Positions 18,497 through 26,768 are shown, counted from the stretch's first letter. The stretch: DNA of 64,000 nt from Pseudonocardia broussonetiae (GCF_013155125.1 NZ_CP053564.1:5153501-5217500), one strand, 5' to 3'. Notes: generated by a model from the letters alone, not told the origin. Numbers and translations are program-made.

Positions 18497-18500
18497 GACG

Positions 18501-19784
18501 TCAGAGGGTGTAGTTCTGCCTCTTGATGCCGTTCACGAAGTTCGAGAGCAGGCGGTCGGGTTCTCCCACCGCGCGGATCGTCGGGGCGCGGGTGAGGAGC
18601 TCGGTCAGCAGGATGGTCGACTCCGTGCGGGCCAGGTTCGCGCCCAGGCAGTAGTGCGGGCCGGGGGCGCCGAAGCCGAGGTGCGGGCCGGGGGAGCGGC
18701 TGATGTCGAAGCGGTCGGGGTCGTCGAAGACGGCCTCGTCGCGGTTGGCCGAGGTGTAGAACAGCAGCAGCTTGTCGCCGGCGCGGACCTCGGTGCCGCC
18801 CAGCTCGCCGTCGGCGGTGGCGGTGCGGCGGAACTGCAGCACCGGGCTGGCGTGCCGCACCACCTCCTCGACGGTCGCCCCGATCCGCCCCTCGACGTCG
18901 GCCAGCAGGTGCTCGCGCTGCTCGGGGTGCGCGGTGAGCAGGCGCAGCGCGTGCGTGATCGTCGCGCGGGTGGTCTCGCTGCCGGCCAGCACCAGCAGGA
19001 TGAACAGGGTGGCGACCTCGCGCGGGGTGAGCCGCTCGCCGTCGACGTCGGCGTGCACGAGCGTGGAGACGAGGTCGTCGCGCGGCTCGCGGAGCCGGTC
19101 GCGGCCGGTGCGGCGCACCAGCCGGTGCAGCGCCTCCCCGGCGAAGGCCAGGCGCGCGCTGACGGACACGACGTGCCGCACGCCGGGTGCCCCGTGGTGC
19201 ATCAGGTAGGAGCGGCGGACGCCGGTGTACTCGGGGTCGGCGGAGCCGACGAGGGTGTTGCCGTGCCGGGCGACGAGGTCGTGGTGGGAGTCGTCGAGCC
19301 CGAGCATCGCGCAGATGACGGCCACGGGCAGGCGCTGCGCGACGCCGCTGACGAACTCCCCGGAGCGCTGCGCCAGCACGTCGTCGACGATCCGGGACGC
19401 GCGGGCGCGGATGTCGTCCTCCAGCCGGGCGAGCATCCGCGGCGAGAACGCCCGCACGACGACCTTGCGCAGCCGCGCGTGCTCCGGGCCGTCCTTCTGG
19501 ATCATCGAGTCCAGGTAGCGGGTCAGCCACGGCGGGATGTCGAAGAGGGAGGCGGCGTTGGGGGCGTTGGCGAACAGGCCCGCGTTCCGGCTCGCGGTGA
19601 CCACGTCGGCGTGCCGGACGACGGCGTGGAAGCCGTCGACCCCGCCGGAGAAGGGGGTGGGGTCGCGGAAGGGGATCCAGGGCAGGCCGTCGTGGCGGCG
19701 CAGGGCGGCGAAGACGGCGGCGCGCTCGTCGTCGGGCCGGGCCCAGAACGCGAGATGGCCGGGGGAGGTGTCGGCGGTGGTCAT
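18501..19784 (-). CDS. Cytochrome P450
   Basis: The 427-residue enzyme has all the landmark P450 motifs. These are the I-helix AGSETTR oxygen-activation site, the K-helix ExxR (EEVVR), and the heme loop FGAPGPHYCLGANLAR with the thiolate ligand at C379. The text QKDGPEHARLRKVVVRAFSPRM resembles the C-helix region of the CYP125/142/124 group that hydroxylates steroid side chains and fatty acids in actinobacteria, but the family is not certain. It is soluble and would need separate ferredoxin and reductase, neither of which is adjacent. The ATG at 19784 has a GGGGA ribosome site. It is downstream of rbpA but separated by a strong hairpin. Confidence 0.95.
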   Translation of the reverse strand: MTTADTSPGHLAFWARPDDERAAVFAALRRHDGLPWIPFRDPTPFSGGVDGFHAVVRHADVVTASRNAGLFANAPNAASLFDIPPWLTRYLDSMIQKDGPEHARLRKVVVRAFSPRMLARLEDDIRARASRIVDDVLAQRSGEFVSGVAQRLPVAVICAMLGLDDSHHDLVARHGNTLVGSADPEYTGVRRSYLMHHGAPGVRHVVSVSARLAFAGEALHRLVRRTGRDRLREPRDDLVSTLVHADVDGERLTPREVATLFILLVLAGSETTRATITHALRLLTAHPEQREHLLADVEGRIGATVEEVVRHASPVLQFRRTATADGELGGTEVRAGDKLLLFYTSANRDEAVFDDPDRFDISRSPGPHLGFGAPGPHYCLGANLARTESTILLTELLTRAPTIRAVGEPDRLLSNFVNGIKRQNYTL

Positions 19785-19840
19785 GATCCCCGCATCGTGG
19801 CGGGGCGGGGCGCGGAGGCACAAGAGGCCCCGGACGCACC

Positions 19841-19872
19841 GGAGCCGGGCCACCCCTGGGCGGCCCGGCTCC
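19841..19872 (-). terminator. Terminator hairpin of rbpA
   Basis: An 11-bp perfect stem (GGAGCCGGGCC at 19841-19851, GGCCCGGCTCC at 19862-19872) with a 10-base loop lies 17 bases past the rbpA stop. It separates rbpA from the P450 gene. Confidence 0.75.
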
Positions 19873-19889
19873 TGTGGAGACCCGTCGGG

Positions 19890-20234
19890 TCAGGCGATCT
19901 CGCGGCGGCGCTCGGCCAGCAGCTCGAGGCGCTCGTTGAGCAGCACCTCGAGGTCGGCCACGGAGCGGCGCTCGAGCAGCATGTCCCAGTGCGTACGCGG
20001 CGGCTTGGTCTTCTTCTGCTCCGGCTCCGAGCCGTCCACCAGCTTGGAGATGCTGCCGTGCAGGCGGCACTCCCACGTGTGCGGCGCCTCGGCGTCGTGC
20101 GAGAAGGGCACCTCGAAGTCGTGCCCACGCGGGCACGCGTAGCGCATCGACTGCCGCGGCGCGAGGTCGTGGTTGCGATCGGTCTCGTAGCTGACAGCCC
20201 CGAGCCGGCTGCCACGGAGCACGCGGTCGGCCAT
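19890..20234 (-). CDS. rbpA: RNA polymerase-binding protein RbpA
   Basis: The 114-residue protein is the actinobacterial sigma-A/HrdB partner RbpA. The N-terminal tail (MADRVLRGSRLGAVSYETD), the zinc-associated core with CPRGHDFEVPF and WECRLHG, the basic linker KKTKPPRTHWDMLLERRS and the C-terminal sigma-interaction helix DLEVLLNERLELL are all present. It stabilises open complexes at housekeeping promoters and affects rifampicin tolerance. A GGAGGAAG site precedes the ATG. A SigH/SigR-type promoter lies about 60-85 bp upstream of the start, in line with the known thiol-stress control of Streptomyces rbpA. Confidence 0.97.
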   Translation of the reverse strand: MADRVLRGSRLGAVSYETDRNHDLAPRQSMRYACPRGHDFEVPFSHDAEAPHTWECRLHGSISKLVDGSEPEQKKTKPPRTHWDMLLERRSVADLEVLLNERLELLAERRREIA

Positions 20235-20255
20235 GCGTCTTCCTCCACTTCTGAA

Positions 20256-20274
20256 CCGAGGGAGCCTCCCTCGG
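20256..20274 (-). other. Stem-loop in the rbpA 5' untranslated region
   Basis: CCGAGGGA and TCCCTCGG form a perfect 8-bp stem with a three-base loop. It sits between the predicted transcription start (near 20285) and the ribosome site of rbpA, so it would cap the 5' end of the message and could protect or regulate it. Confidence 0.6.
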
Positions 20275-20291
20275 CGTTCACCACCGGGTGT

Positions 20292-20318
20292 AACGTCTGC
20301 CTCGCAGGCGCTGTTCCC
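20292..20318 (-). promoter_or_regulatory. SigH/SigR-type promoter of rbpA
   Basis: On the minus strand GGGAACA (20318-20312) is followed after 16 bp by CGTT (20295-20292). This matches the GGGAAYA-N16-17-CGTT consensus of thiol-oxidative-stress sigma factors SigR (Streptomyces) and SigH (Mycobacterium). Streptomyces rbpA is a known SigR target. Confidence 0.7.
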
Positions 20319-20441
20319 GCTCGGGACGTCCCACGGCGTGGTGTCGATGTCACATGACCGACACCGGCCGTATGCCGTCCCGATCCGACAGTGTGGCCCA
20401 TCCGGCCGGTTCTCACACGTGACTGTGACGTGTCAGCCAAC

Positions 20442-20457
20442 TGTGACTTATGTCACG
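20442..20457. promoter_or_regulatory. Candidate CRP-type site
   Basis: TGTGA-CTTATG-TCACG matches the TGTGA-N6-TCACA consensus at nine of ten half-site positions. It lies upstream of rbpA, about 125 bp before the SigH-type promoter, among further GTGAC words. Confidence 0.4.
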
Positions 20458-20474
20458 GGCTCGACGACGGGTGT

Positions 20475-21848
20475 TTACAGGACCGCAGGCTCCTCGTTAC
20501 CCGCCGCCCGGATCGCGCGCCCCACCGGCACGGCGGCCAGCGCGGCGCCTCCCACCACGAAGAACGCGATCAGCGAGACGATCGCCGGGCGGAACGACCC
20601 GGTGGCGTCGGCGACCGCCGCGAACACCAGCGGCCCCAGCCACGACGTGCCCTTCTCGCCGACCTCGTAGAGCGCGAAGTACTCCGCCTCGCGCCCGGGC
20701 GGCACCATCTGGCTGAACAGCGAGCGGGTCAGCGCCAGCGTCCCCCCGAGCACCAGGCCGATGCCCAGCGCGACGGCGTAGAACTGCAGCTGCTGCCCGG
20801 CCGCGACGAAGTAGGCCCCGGTCACGACGGCGGTCCAGGCCACGAGGCTGCCCAGGATCGTCCGCTTGGCCCCGAACCGGGCCGCGAGGCGCCCGTGCAC
20901 GACGGCGCCGGCGAACGCCACGAACTGCACGATCAGGATGGTCACGATCAGCACCTCGCGGGGGAGCAGCAGCTCGCGCTCCCCGTAGAGCCCGGCGATC
21001 TGCGCGACCGTCGAGATGCCGTCGGCGAACACCAGGTAGCTGCCCAGGAACGCGAGCGTCAGCGGGACCGAGCGGGCGTGCCGCAGCGTCGCGGCGAGCT
21101 GGCGGAACCCGGCCGTCAGCACGGCGGCGCCGCGCTCGGTGCCCTGCGGGGGCTGGTGGCGGCGCAGCCGCCGCAGCGGGACCAGCGTGAACGCCGCCCA
21201 CCACAGCCCGGCGGTGAGGAAGCAGATCCGCACGGCGTCGGACTCCGACAGCCCGACGAGGTCGCGGCCCAGGTAGATCGCCAGGTGCAGGACGAGCGCG
21301 AGCCCGCCGCCGAGGTAGCCGAACGCCCAGCCGCGGGCGGAGAGCGCGTCGCGGCCGTCGGGCCCGGCGAGCTCGGGCAGGTAGGAGTAGTAGACGACGA
21401 TCGACACCCCGTAGGCCGTGTTCGCCACGAGGAACAGCACGAACCCGAGCTGCCAGTCGGTGCCGGCCACCAGCGCGAGCGCCGCCGTGGCCACCGACCC
21501 CAGGAACGCGGAGGCGCCGAGCATCCGCCGCTTGTCCTGGGTGCGGTCGGCGATGGCGCCGGTGATCGGCAGGACGAGCACCTGCAGCACCGTCGCCAGC
21601 GAGATGAGGTAGCCGAACACCGAGCCCGCGGCGACGTCGAACCCGAGCAGGGACACGTCGCAGTCGACGAGCGCGCTGTCGCCGGTGCACGACCGCCCGC
21701 GGGCGCGGGCGTCGGCCTCGGCGACGCCCGTCAGGTACAGCGAGAGGAACACCGTGATGACCGAGGTCTGGAACACCTGGTTGGCCCAGTCGTAGAAGAC
21801 CCAGCCGCGGCGCTCCCGCTCCTCCTCGGCGCTCACGGGAGCGCTCAC
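20475..21848 (-). CDS. MFS transporter, UMF1/Atg22-like (second of pair)
   Basis: The 457-residue protein has about twelve membrane helices. The N-terminal GWVFYDWANQVFQTSVI motif is typical of the UMF1 (Atg22-like) branch, and a cytoplasmic DRTQDKRR loop follows helix 2-3. An unusual loop with two Cys (SCTGDSALVDCD) lies after helix 1 and could be disulphide-bonded outside the cell. The substrate is unknown; Atg22 relatives export amino acids. The GTG at 21848 overlaps the stop of the upstream MFS gene by 4 bp. It is the last gene of the ligD-GDPD-MFS-MFS operon. Confidence 0.88.
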   Translation of the reverse strand: MSAPVSAEEERERRGWVFYDWANQVFQTSVITVFLSLYLTGVAEADARARGRSCTGDSALVDCDVSLLGFDVAAGSVFGYLISLATVLQVLVLPITGAIADRTQDKRRMLGASAFLGSVATAALALVAGTDWQLGFVLFLVANTAYGVSIVVYYSYLPELAGPDGRDALSARGWAFGYLGGGLALVLHLAIYLGRDLVGLSESDAVRICFLTAGLWWAAFTLVPLRRLRRHQPPQGTERGAAVLTAGFRQLAATLRHARSVPLTLAFLGSYLVFADGISTVAQIAGLYGERELLLPREVLIVTILIVQFVAFAGAVVHGRLAARFGAKRTILGSLVAWTAVVTGAYFVAAGQQLQFYAVALGIGLVLGGTLALTRSLFSQMVPPGREAEYFALYEVGEKGTSWLGPLVFAAVADATGSFRPAIVSLIAFFVVGGAALAAVPVGRAIRAAGNEEPAVL

Positions 21849-23140
21849 GCCGGTCGCCGCACCGGCAGCAGCGCCACCAGGCCGATGGCGAGCACCAGCA
21901 GGATCCCCAGGATCCCGGCGCGGTCGGAGGCGAACAGGTAGGTGAACAGGCCGACGAGCGTGGGGGCCAGGAACGACGCGGCGCGCCCGGTCGTGGCGTA
22001 GAGGCCGAACAGCTCGCCCTCGCGGCCCGGCGGGGCCAGCCGCGCCAGGAACGTCCGCGACGACGACTGCGCGGGCCCCACGAACAGGCACAGCGCGAGC
22101 CCGAACACCCAGAACATCGCGGGCCCCGACACGACGAGCAGCACGACGCCGACCCCGAGCATCCCGGCCAGCGACCCGACGATCACGGCCTTCGGGCCGA
22201 CCCGGTCGTCCACCCAGCCCGCGGCCAGCGCGCCCGCGGCGGCCACGACGTTCGCCGCGACCCCGAAGACCAGCACGTCGTCGTCGGCGATGCCGTAGAC
22301 GGTCACCGCGAGCACCGCGCCGAAGGTGAACACCGCGGCCAGACCGTCGCGGTACAGCGCGCTGGCGCCCAGGAAGTACAGCGTGTGCGGGCTCTCCCGG
22401 TACAGCGCGCGCAGGTCGGCGAACAGCGCCCGGTAGGACGCGAGGATCCCCAGCCGCGCCTCGGCGCCGCGCGTCGCCGGCACCTCGGGCACGACCAGCA
22501 GCATCGGGATCGCGAACACCAGGAACCAGGCCGCGGCCACCAGCGCCACGAGCCGGATGTGGAACCCGTTCTCCGTCGGGATCCCGAGCACCCCGCCGCC
22601 GCCGGCGATGAACCCGACGTAGACGACGAGCAGCAGCACGATCCCGCCGAGGTAGCCCATCGCCCAGCCGAAGCCGGACACCCGGCCCACCGTCGCGGGC
22701 GTCGACACCTGCGTGAGGACCGCGTTGTAGGACACCGACGCGAGCTCGAAGAAGATCGACCCGAGGCCCAGCAGGACCAGGCCCAGCGCGAGGAAGGTGT
22801 AGTCGTCCTCGACGAGGAACAGCCCGGCCATCGTCGCGATCGTCAGGGCCGTCCACACCGCGACGGCGCGCTTGCGCCGCCCCGCCGCGTCGGCCCGGCG
22901 CGCGATCACCGGCGCCATCAGCGCGATGAGCAGCCCGGACGCGCCGATCGAGTAGCCCAGCCAGCTGTTGGCGCTCACCGGGCCCGGCAGGTCGGCCCCG
23001 ACCGAGTCGGTGAGGTAGACCGAGAAGACGAAGGTCAGGATCACCGCGTTGTACGCCGCCGAGCCCCAGTCCCACAGGCCCCAGGCCAGCACCTGCCCCC
23101 GGGCGACGGGCGGGGTCCCCACGGGCGCGTCGGTACTCAC
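21845..23140 (-). CDS. MFS transporter, UMF1/Atg22-like (first of pair)
   Basis: The 431-residue protein has about twelve helices. It opens with LAWGLWDWGSAAYNAVILTFVFSVYL, equivalent to the YDWANS motif of UMF1 transporters, and has ARRADAAGRRKR and WVDDRVGPK inter-helix loops. It shares the family but not close identity with its neighbour, so the two may be an old tandem duplication or act as a heterodimer. It starts with GTG 9 bp after the GDPD gene and overlaps the next transporter by 4 bp. The substrate is unknown; linkage to a glycerophosphodiesterase could hint at a phosphodiester or glycerol-phosphate product, which is speculation. Confidence 0.88.
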   Translation of the reverse strand: MSTDAPVGTPPVARGQVLAWGLWDWGSAAYNAVILTFVFSVYLTDSVGADLPGPVSANSWLGYSIGASGLLIALMAPVIARRADAAGRRKRAVAVWTALTIATMAGLFLVEDDYTFLALGLVLLGLGSIFFELASVSYNAVLTQVSTPATVGRVSGFGWAMGYLGGIVLLLVVYVGFIAGGGGVLGIPTENGFHIRLVALVAAAWFLVFAIPMLLVVPEVPATRGAEARLGILASYRALFADLRALYRESPHTLYFLGASALYRDGLAAVFTFGAVLAVTVYGIADDDVLVFGVAANVVAAAGALAAGWVDDRVGPKAVIVGSLAGMLGVGVVLLVVSGPAMFWVFGLALCLFVGPAQSSSRTFLARLAPPGREGELFGLYATTGRAASFLAPTLVGLFTYLFASDRAGILGILLVLAIGLVALLPVRRPA

Positions 23141-23149
23141 CGGCGGAGA

Positions 23150-23944
23150 CTAGCGGCTCTCCGACGGCCAGGCCCCGCGCTCGCGCAGCACGTCGCGCAG
23201 CAGGTCGGGGCGGTCCGACAGCAGCCCGTCGACGCCCATGTCGAGCAGCGCCACCATCTCCGCCGGGTCGTCGACGGTCCAGACGTGCACCTCGCGCCCG
23301 GCGGCGTGCGCGGTGGCGACCAGCCGGGCGTCGACGACGGTGAGCGGGCCGAACCGGCGGGGCAGCTGCGCGAGCTGCCCCGCGAAGGGCAGGGCCGGGA
23401 GCCGCGAGGCCGGCGCGGGCAGCGCGTCGAGCCAGGCGCGCGAGCGCAGCCCGAGCGCGGAGGTCATCCCCATCGAGGTGCACAGCCTCGGCCCCGCCGC
23501 GCGGCGCGCCCGCTGCAGCCACCGCTCGTCGTAGGCGCCCAGGCAGACGCGGTCCCAGGCGTCGAGCCGCTCCAGCACCGGCAGGGTGACGTCGACGGCG
23601 GCCGCGGACTTCATCTCGATCGTGCAGCGTGTGCCGGGCAGGGCGGCCAGCACGTCGGCGAGCAGCGGCACCGGCTCGGTGCCGCCCACCCGCACGTCGG
23701 CCAGCTCCGCGGCCCGCAGCGCCGCGATGCGGCCGGCGCCGTCGGTGGTGCGGCCCAGCACGGCGTCGTGGTGCACGACCGCCACGCTGTCGGCCGTGGC
23801 GTGCACGTCGAACTCGAGGTAGCCGAAGCCCTCCTCGACCGCCCGGACGAAGCCCGCCATCGTGTTCTCGGCCCCGCTGCCGGTGTGCCAGCCGCGGTGG
23901 GCGTAGGCGCGGGGGTACGGACCGTCGAGGTAGGGGTGACCCAT
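23150..23944 (-). CDS. Glycerophosphodiester phosphodiesterase
   Basis: The 264-residue protein is a GDPD TIM barrel. The catalytic AHRGWHTGSGAENTMAGF motif at the N-terminus, the metal ligands in LEFDVHATADSVAVVHHDAVLGRTT and the ExK motif IEMKSAAA are intact, and the C-terminal VHVWTVDDPAEM strand is typical. It releases glycerol-3-phosphate or an alcohol from glycerophosphodiesters. No signal peptide is present, so it is cytoplasmic. It begins two bases after the ligD stop and precedes the MFS pair, so all four genes are probably one transcript. Confidence 0.95.
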   Translation of the reverse strand: MGHPYLDGPYPRAYAHRGWHTGSGAENTMAGFVRAVEEGFGYLEFDVHATADSVAVVHHDAVLGRTTDGAGRIAALRAAELADVRVGGTEPVPLLADVLAALPGTRCTIEMKSAAAVDVTLPVLERLDAWDRVCLGAYDERWLQRARRAAGPRLCTSMGMTSALGLRSRAWLDALPAPASRLPALPFAGQLAQLPRRFGPLTVVDARLVATAHAAGREVHVWTVDDPAEMVALLDMGVDGLLSDRPDLLRDVLRERGAWPSESR

Positions 23945-23946
23945 GA

Positions 23947-25857
23947 TCAGGAGCCTAGGCGGGGCAGCCGCTGGGGCTCACCGAGCAGGGGGGCCATCAG
24001 GTCGCCGTGCTCGGCGATCCGCCCGGGCAGGTCGGTGAGGGTGAACGTGAGGTGCTCGGGGCGCCGGCAGGCGCGCACCTCGTCCCAGGTGACGGGGGTC
24101 GCCACCGTCGGGCGGGCGCGCCCGCGCAGCGAGTAACTGCCGATCGTCGTCTTGTGCGGGTTGTTCTGGCTCCAGTCGACGAAGATCCGGCCGCGGCGGC
24201 GCGCCTTCGCCATCACCGCGGTGACGCGCTTGGGGTCCTCGGAGGCGAGCTCCTCGGCGAGCGCCTTCGCGAACTCCGAGGTCTGCTCGGCCCGCGAGAC
24301 CCGGACCGGCAGGTAGAGCTGCATGCCCTTGCCGCCGCTGGTGCGGGGGTAGGCGACCAGGTCGTCGTCGGCGATGCGCTCGGCGATCCGCAGCGCGACC
24401 CGCGCGCAGTCGACGACCGTGGTGCCCTCGCCCGGGTCGAGGTCGAACACCACGAGGTCGGGCAGGTGCCGGCCGTCGCGCGGGCCGACGCGCCACTGCG
24501 GCACGTGCAGCTCCAGCGCGGCGAGGTTGGCCGCCCAGGCGAGGCCCTGGACGTCCTCGATGACCGGGAAGTCGGCGGTCTCCGAGCGCCCGCCCGGCGT
24601 GCCGACGCGGGCCGTACGGATCCACGGGGGCGCGTGCCGGCTCACGTCCTTCTCGAAGAACGAGCCGCGCTCCACGCCGTCGGGCCAGCGGACCATCGTG
24701 ACCGGCCGGTCGCGCAGGTGCGGCAGCATCACCTCGGCCACGGCGAGGTAGTGCTCCAGCACCTGCGCCTTGGTGGTCCCGGTGAGCGGGTAGAGCACCT
24801 TGTCGGGGTTGGTCAGCCGCGCCTTGCCGACGGCCGTGCGCCGCGGGGGCGCGGGCGCCGCGGGCGCGGGCTTCCCCGATCCCGTGGCCACCTCGACCCA
24901 GTCCTCGCTCGGGCCCGGGGCGTAGGGCGAGTCGCCCCGCTTCGCGACGACCGAGGGCAGCCCCTGCTGCGCCACCGCCGCCACGACCTCCGCGCCCGCC
25001 CCGGGGAACACCGGCGCCGGCCGCCAGTGCGCGCCCGCCAGGGGCAGCGCGTCGAGCAGCGCGCGGCGCTCGTGGAACGGCAGCGGGGCGACGTCGCGGC
25101 CGTCGAGGTGCAGGAGGTCGCCGATCCAGAGGTCGTCGGTGCCCGGTGCGAGCTCGCCGTCGAGCAGGACGCGGGTGGCCGAGAGCGACGGGCCCAGCCC
25201 GCGCAGGCGGGGGAGCGAGGACGTGAGGTCCTCGCCGTCGGCGTCGCTGATCTGGGCGCGGCCGCCCTCGACCCGGACGATCACCCGGCGGCCGCCGAAC
25301 CCGGGCTGCAGCCACCAGTCGTCGCCCTCGGGAAGCGGGCCGGGCGTCGCGAGCATGGGGCGGGCGTCGTGGGGGAGCGGCTCCTGGCCGGGCGGGGTGG
25401 GGTCGGAGCGGCGCAGCAGCCAGTCGTTCTCCCCCCGCCCGGTCCGGATGAAGACGTGCCGGCCCTGCGCCCGCTGCCCGTGGAAGACGACGGCGACCTC
25501 GCGGCCGTGCCACTTCTCGGTCTCGTACGTGCCGGTGTCCCAGATCGTCATCGTCCCGCCGCCGTACTCGCCCGCCGGGATCTCGCCGTGGAAGTCCAGG
25601 TACTCCATGGGGTGGTCCTCGGTGCGGACGGCGAGGCGGACCGTCTCGTCGTCGGGCGGCAGGCCCTTGGGCACCGCCCAGGACACGAGCACGCCGTCGC
25701 GCTCCAGGCGCACGTCCCAGTGCAGCCGCCGGGCGTGGTGCTCCTGGATGACGAAGCGCGTACCCGGGCCCTCGGCCTGCGGGTCGTGCTCCGGGACGGG
25801 CTCGGGCGTGCGGGCGGAGTCGCGCTTGCGGCGGTACTCGTCGAGCGGCACGCGCAC
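23947..25857 (-). CDS. ligD: LigD-type NHEJ protein: phosphoesterase + degenerate ligase + polymerase
   Basis: The 636-residue protein has three parts. Residues 1-150 are the 3'-phosphoesterase (EHHARRLHWDVRLE, EYGGGTMTIWDTG). Residues 160-340 resemble the ATP-dependent ligase domain (IGDLLHLDGRDVAPLPFHERR), but the catalytic KxDG motif is replaced: LQPGFGGRR has G186 for Lys and G188 for Asp, and the motif IV Glu-Gly is also lost. Residues 345-636 are the LigD primase-polymerase, with metal Asps D472 and D474 (FDLDPG) and SGGKGMQLYLPV. It should process ends and fill gaps in Ku-dependent repair but not seal nicks, so a separate ligase is needed. No ku gene is in the window. Confidence 0.92.
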   Translation of the reverse strand: MRVPLDEYRRKRDSARTPEPVPEHDPQAEGPGTRFVIQEHHARRLHWDVRLERDGVLVSWAVPKGLPPDDETVRLAVRTEDHPMEYLDFHGEIPAGEYGGGTMTIWDTGTYETEKWHGREVAVVFHGQRAQGRHVFIRTGRGENDWLLRRSDPTPPGQEPLPHDARPMLATPGPLPEGDDWWLQPGFGGRRVIVRVEGGRAQISDADGEDLTSSLPRLRGLGPSLSATRVLLDGELAPGTDDLWIGDLLHLDGRDVAPLPFHERRALLDALPLAGAHWRPAPVFPGAGAEVVAAVAQQGLPSVVAKRGDSPYAPGPSEDWVEVATGSGKPAPAAPAPPRRTAVGKARLTNPDKVLYPLTGTTKAQVLEHYLAVAEVMLPHLRDRPVTMVRWPDGVERGSFFEKDVSRHAPPWIRTARVGTPGGRSETADFPVIEDVQGLAWAANLAALELHVPQWRVGPRDGRHLPDLVVFDLDPGEGTTVVDCARVALRIAERIADDDLVAYPRTSGGKGMQLYLPVRVSRAEQTSEFAKALAEELASEDPKRVTAVMAKARRRGRIFVDWSQNNPHKTTIGSYSLRGRARPTVATPVTWDEVRACRRPEHLTFTLTDLPGRIAEHGDLMAPLLGEPQRLPRLGS

Positions 25858-25886
25858 AGCCTATTGCGCTCTCGGATGATCAAATG

Positions 25887-25905
25887 GGAGCATAGCCTTA
25901 CCTGA
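25887..25905. promoter_or_regulatory. IdeR/DtxR iron-box upstream of bfd
   Basis: GGAGCATAGCCTTACCTGA matches the 19-bp consensus TTAGGTTAGSCTAACCTAA at 13 positions, with a nearly perfect right half (TAGCCTTACCT). It ends 15 bases before the bfd start, where a repressor would block transcription when iron is plentiful. Confidence 0.6.
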
Positions 25906-25919
25906 ACAAAGGGGTGGCT

Positions 25920-26117
25920 GTGTACGTCTGCATGTGCTTCGCGGTGTGCGACCGCCAGATCCGCTCGTGCATCGGGCGCGGCGCGCGCACCGTCGAGGAG
26001 GTCGGCGAGGCCACCGAGGCCGGCACCGGCTGCGGCGGCTGCCAGGACCACATCGACACCCTCCTCACGGCCTCGCTGGCGCCCTCCGAGCTGTCCGAGC
26101 TGCCCGCCACCGCCTGA
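25920..26117 (+). CDS. bfd: Bacterioferritin-associated ferredoxin
   Basis: The 65-residue protein has the Bfd [2Fe-2S] pattern CxC...CxxC: C4 and C6 in YVCMCFAVC and C38 and C41 in TGCGGCQDH. Two extra Cys (C10, C17) are not typical ligands. Bfd docks on bacterioferritin and passes electrons to release stored iron. The GTG at 25920 is preferred over the GTG at 25914 because AAAGGGG at 25908-25914 then sits five bases upstream as ribosome site. An IdeR-like box precedes it and bfr follows 125 bp later, so the pair covers iron storage and release. Confidence 0.93.
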   Translation: MYVCMCFAVCDRQIRSCIGRGARTVEEVGEATEAGTGCGGCQDHIDTLLTASLAPSELSELPATA

Positions 26118-26242
26118 GGTCGCCCTCACCGCTGCCCAGGTCATCCTCGCTTCTCCGCAGGTCATCCTGCGTCCGGAGTGGTCACGACGACGCGTTACCG
26201 TCTTCCTCGACCGCTTTCCCCGACGCGAGGACACCGACCCCC

Positions 26243-26728
26243 ATGCGTGGCGACCCCGAGATCATCGAGCTCCTGAACGCCCAGCTCACCAGTGAGCTCA
26301 CGGCGATCAACCAGTACTTCCTGCACGCGAAGATGCAGCAGAACTGGGGCCTGACCAAGCTCGCGGCCTACACGCGTGACGAGTCCATCGACGAGATGAA
26401 GCACGCGGAGAAGATCACCGACCGCATCCTGTTCCTCGAGGGCCTGCCGAACTACCAGCGCCTGGGCACGCTGCGCATCGGGCAGACCGTCAAGGAGCAG
26501 CTGGAGGCCGACCTCTCCATCGAGCTCGCCGTCGTCGAGCGGCTGCGCCCGGGCGTCATGATGTGCCGGTCCAAGGGCGACGCCACCACCGCGACGCTGC
26601 TCGAGGAGATCCTCGCCGACGAGGAGCACCACATCGACTACATCGAGACCAACCTCGAGCTCATCGAGAAGCTCGGCGAGCCGCTGTACCTGGCCCAGCT
26701 CGTCGACCAGCCCCCGAACCCGGGCTGA
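26243..26728 (+). CDS. bfr: Bacterioferritin
   Basis: The 161-residue protein is a standard-length heme-containing bacterioferritin. Residues aligned with E. coli Bfr are conserved at the same numbers: ferroxidase ligands E18, Y25, E51 and H54, and the heme-ligand M52 (in DESIDEMKHAEK). The later Glu and His ligands are in ILADEEHHIDYIE. Twenty-four subunits form a cage that oxidises and stores iron. The 125-bp gap to bfd contains two copies of CAGGTCATCCT (26137 and 26158) and could carry its own promoter. A strong hairpin terminator follows. Confidence 0.97.
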   Translation: MRGDPEIIELLNAQLTSELTAINQYFLHAKMQQNWGLTKLAAYTRDESIDEMKHAEKITDRILFLEGLPNYQRLGTLRIGQTVKEQLEADLSIELAVVERLRPGVMMCRSKGDATTATLLEEILADEEHHIDYIETNLELIEKLGEPLYLAQLVDQPPNPG

Positions 26729-26740
26729 CCGGTCATCCCC

Positions 26741-26768
26741 GGAGGCCGGCGCCACGGCGCCGGCCTCC
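26741..26768 (+). terminator. Terminator hairpin of bfr
   Basis: A 12-bp perfect stem (GGAGGCCGGCGC and GCGCCGGCCTCC) with a four-base loop begins 13 bases after the bfr stop. Confidence 0.8.

Noticed and set aside
20475..23522. A single 1015-codon minus-strand frame covering both MFS genes
   Set aside because: The frame joins the antisense of one transporter to the real second transporter. The GTG at 21848 with the 4-bp overlap gives a normal-length UMF1 protein.
26137..26168. Two CAGGTCATCCT words before bfr as an operator
   Set aside because: Only two copies at 21-bp spacing with no matching known motif; noted in the bfr entry but too weak for its own call.
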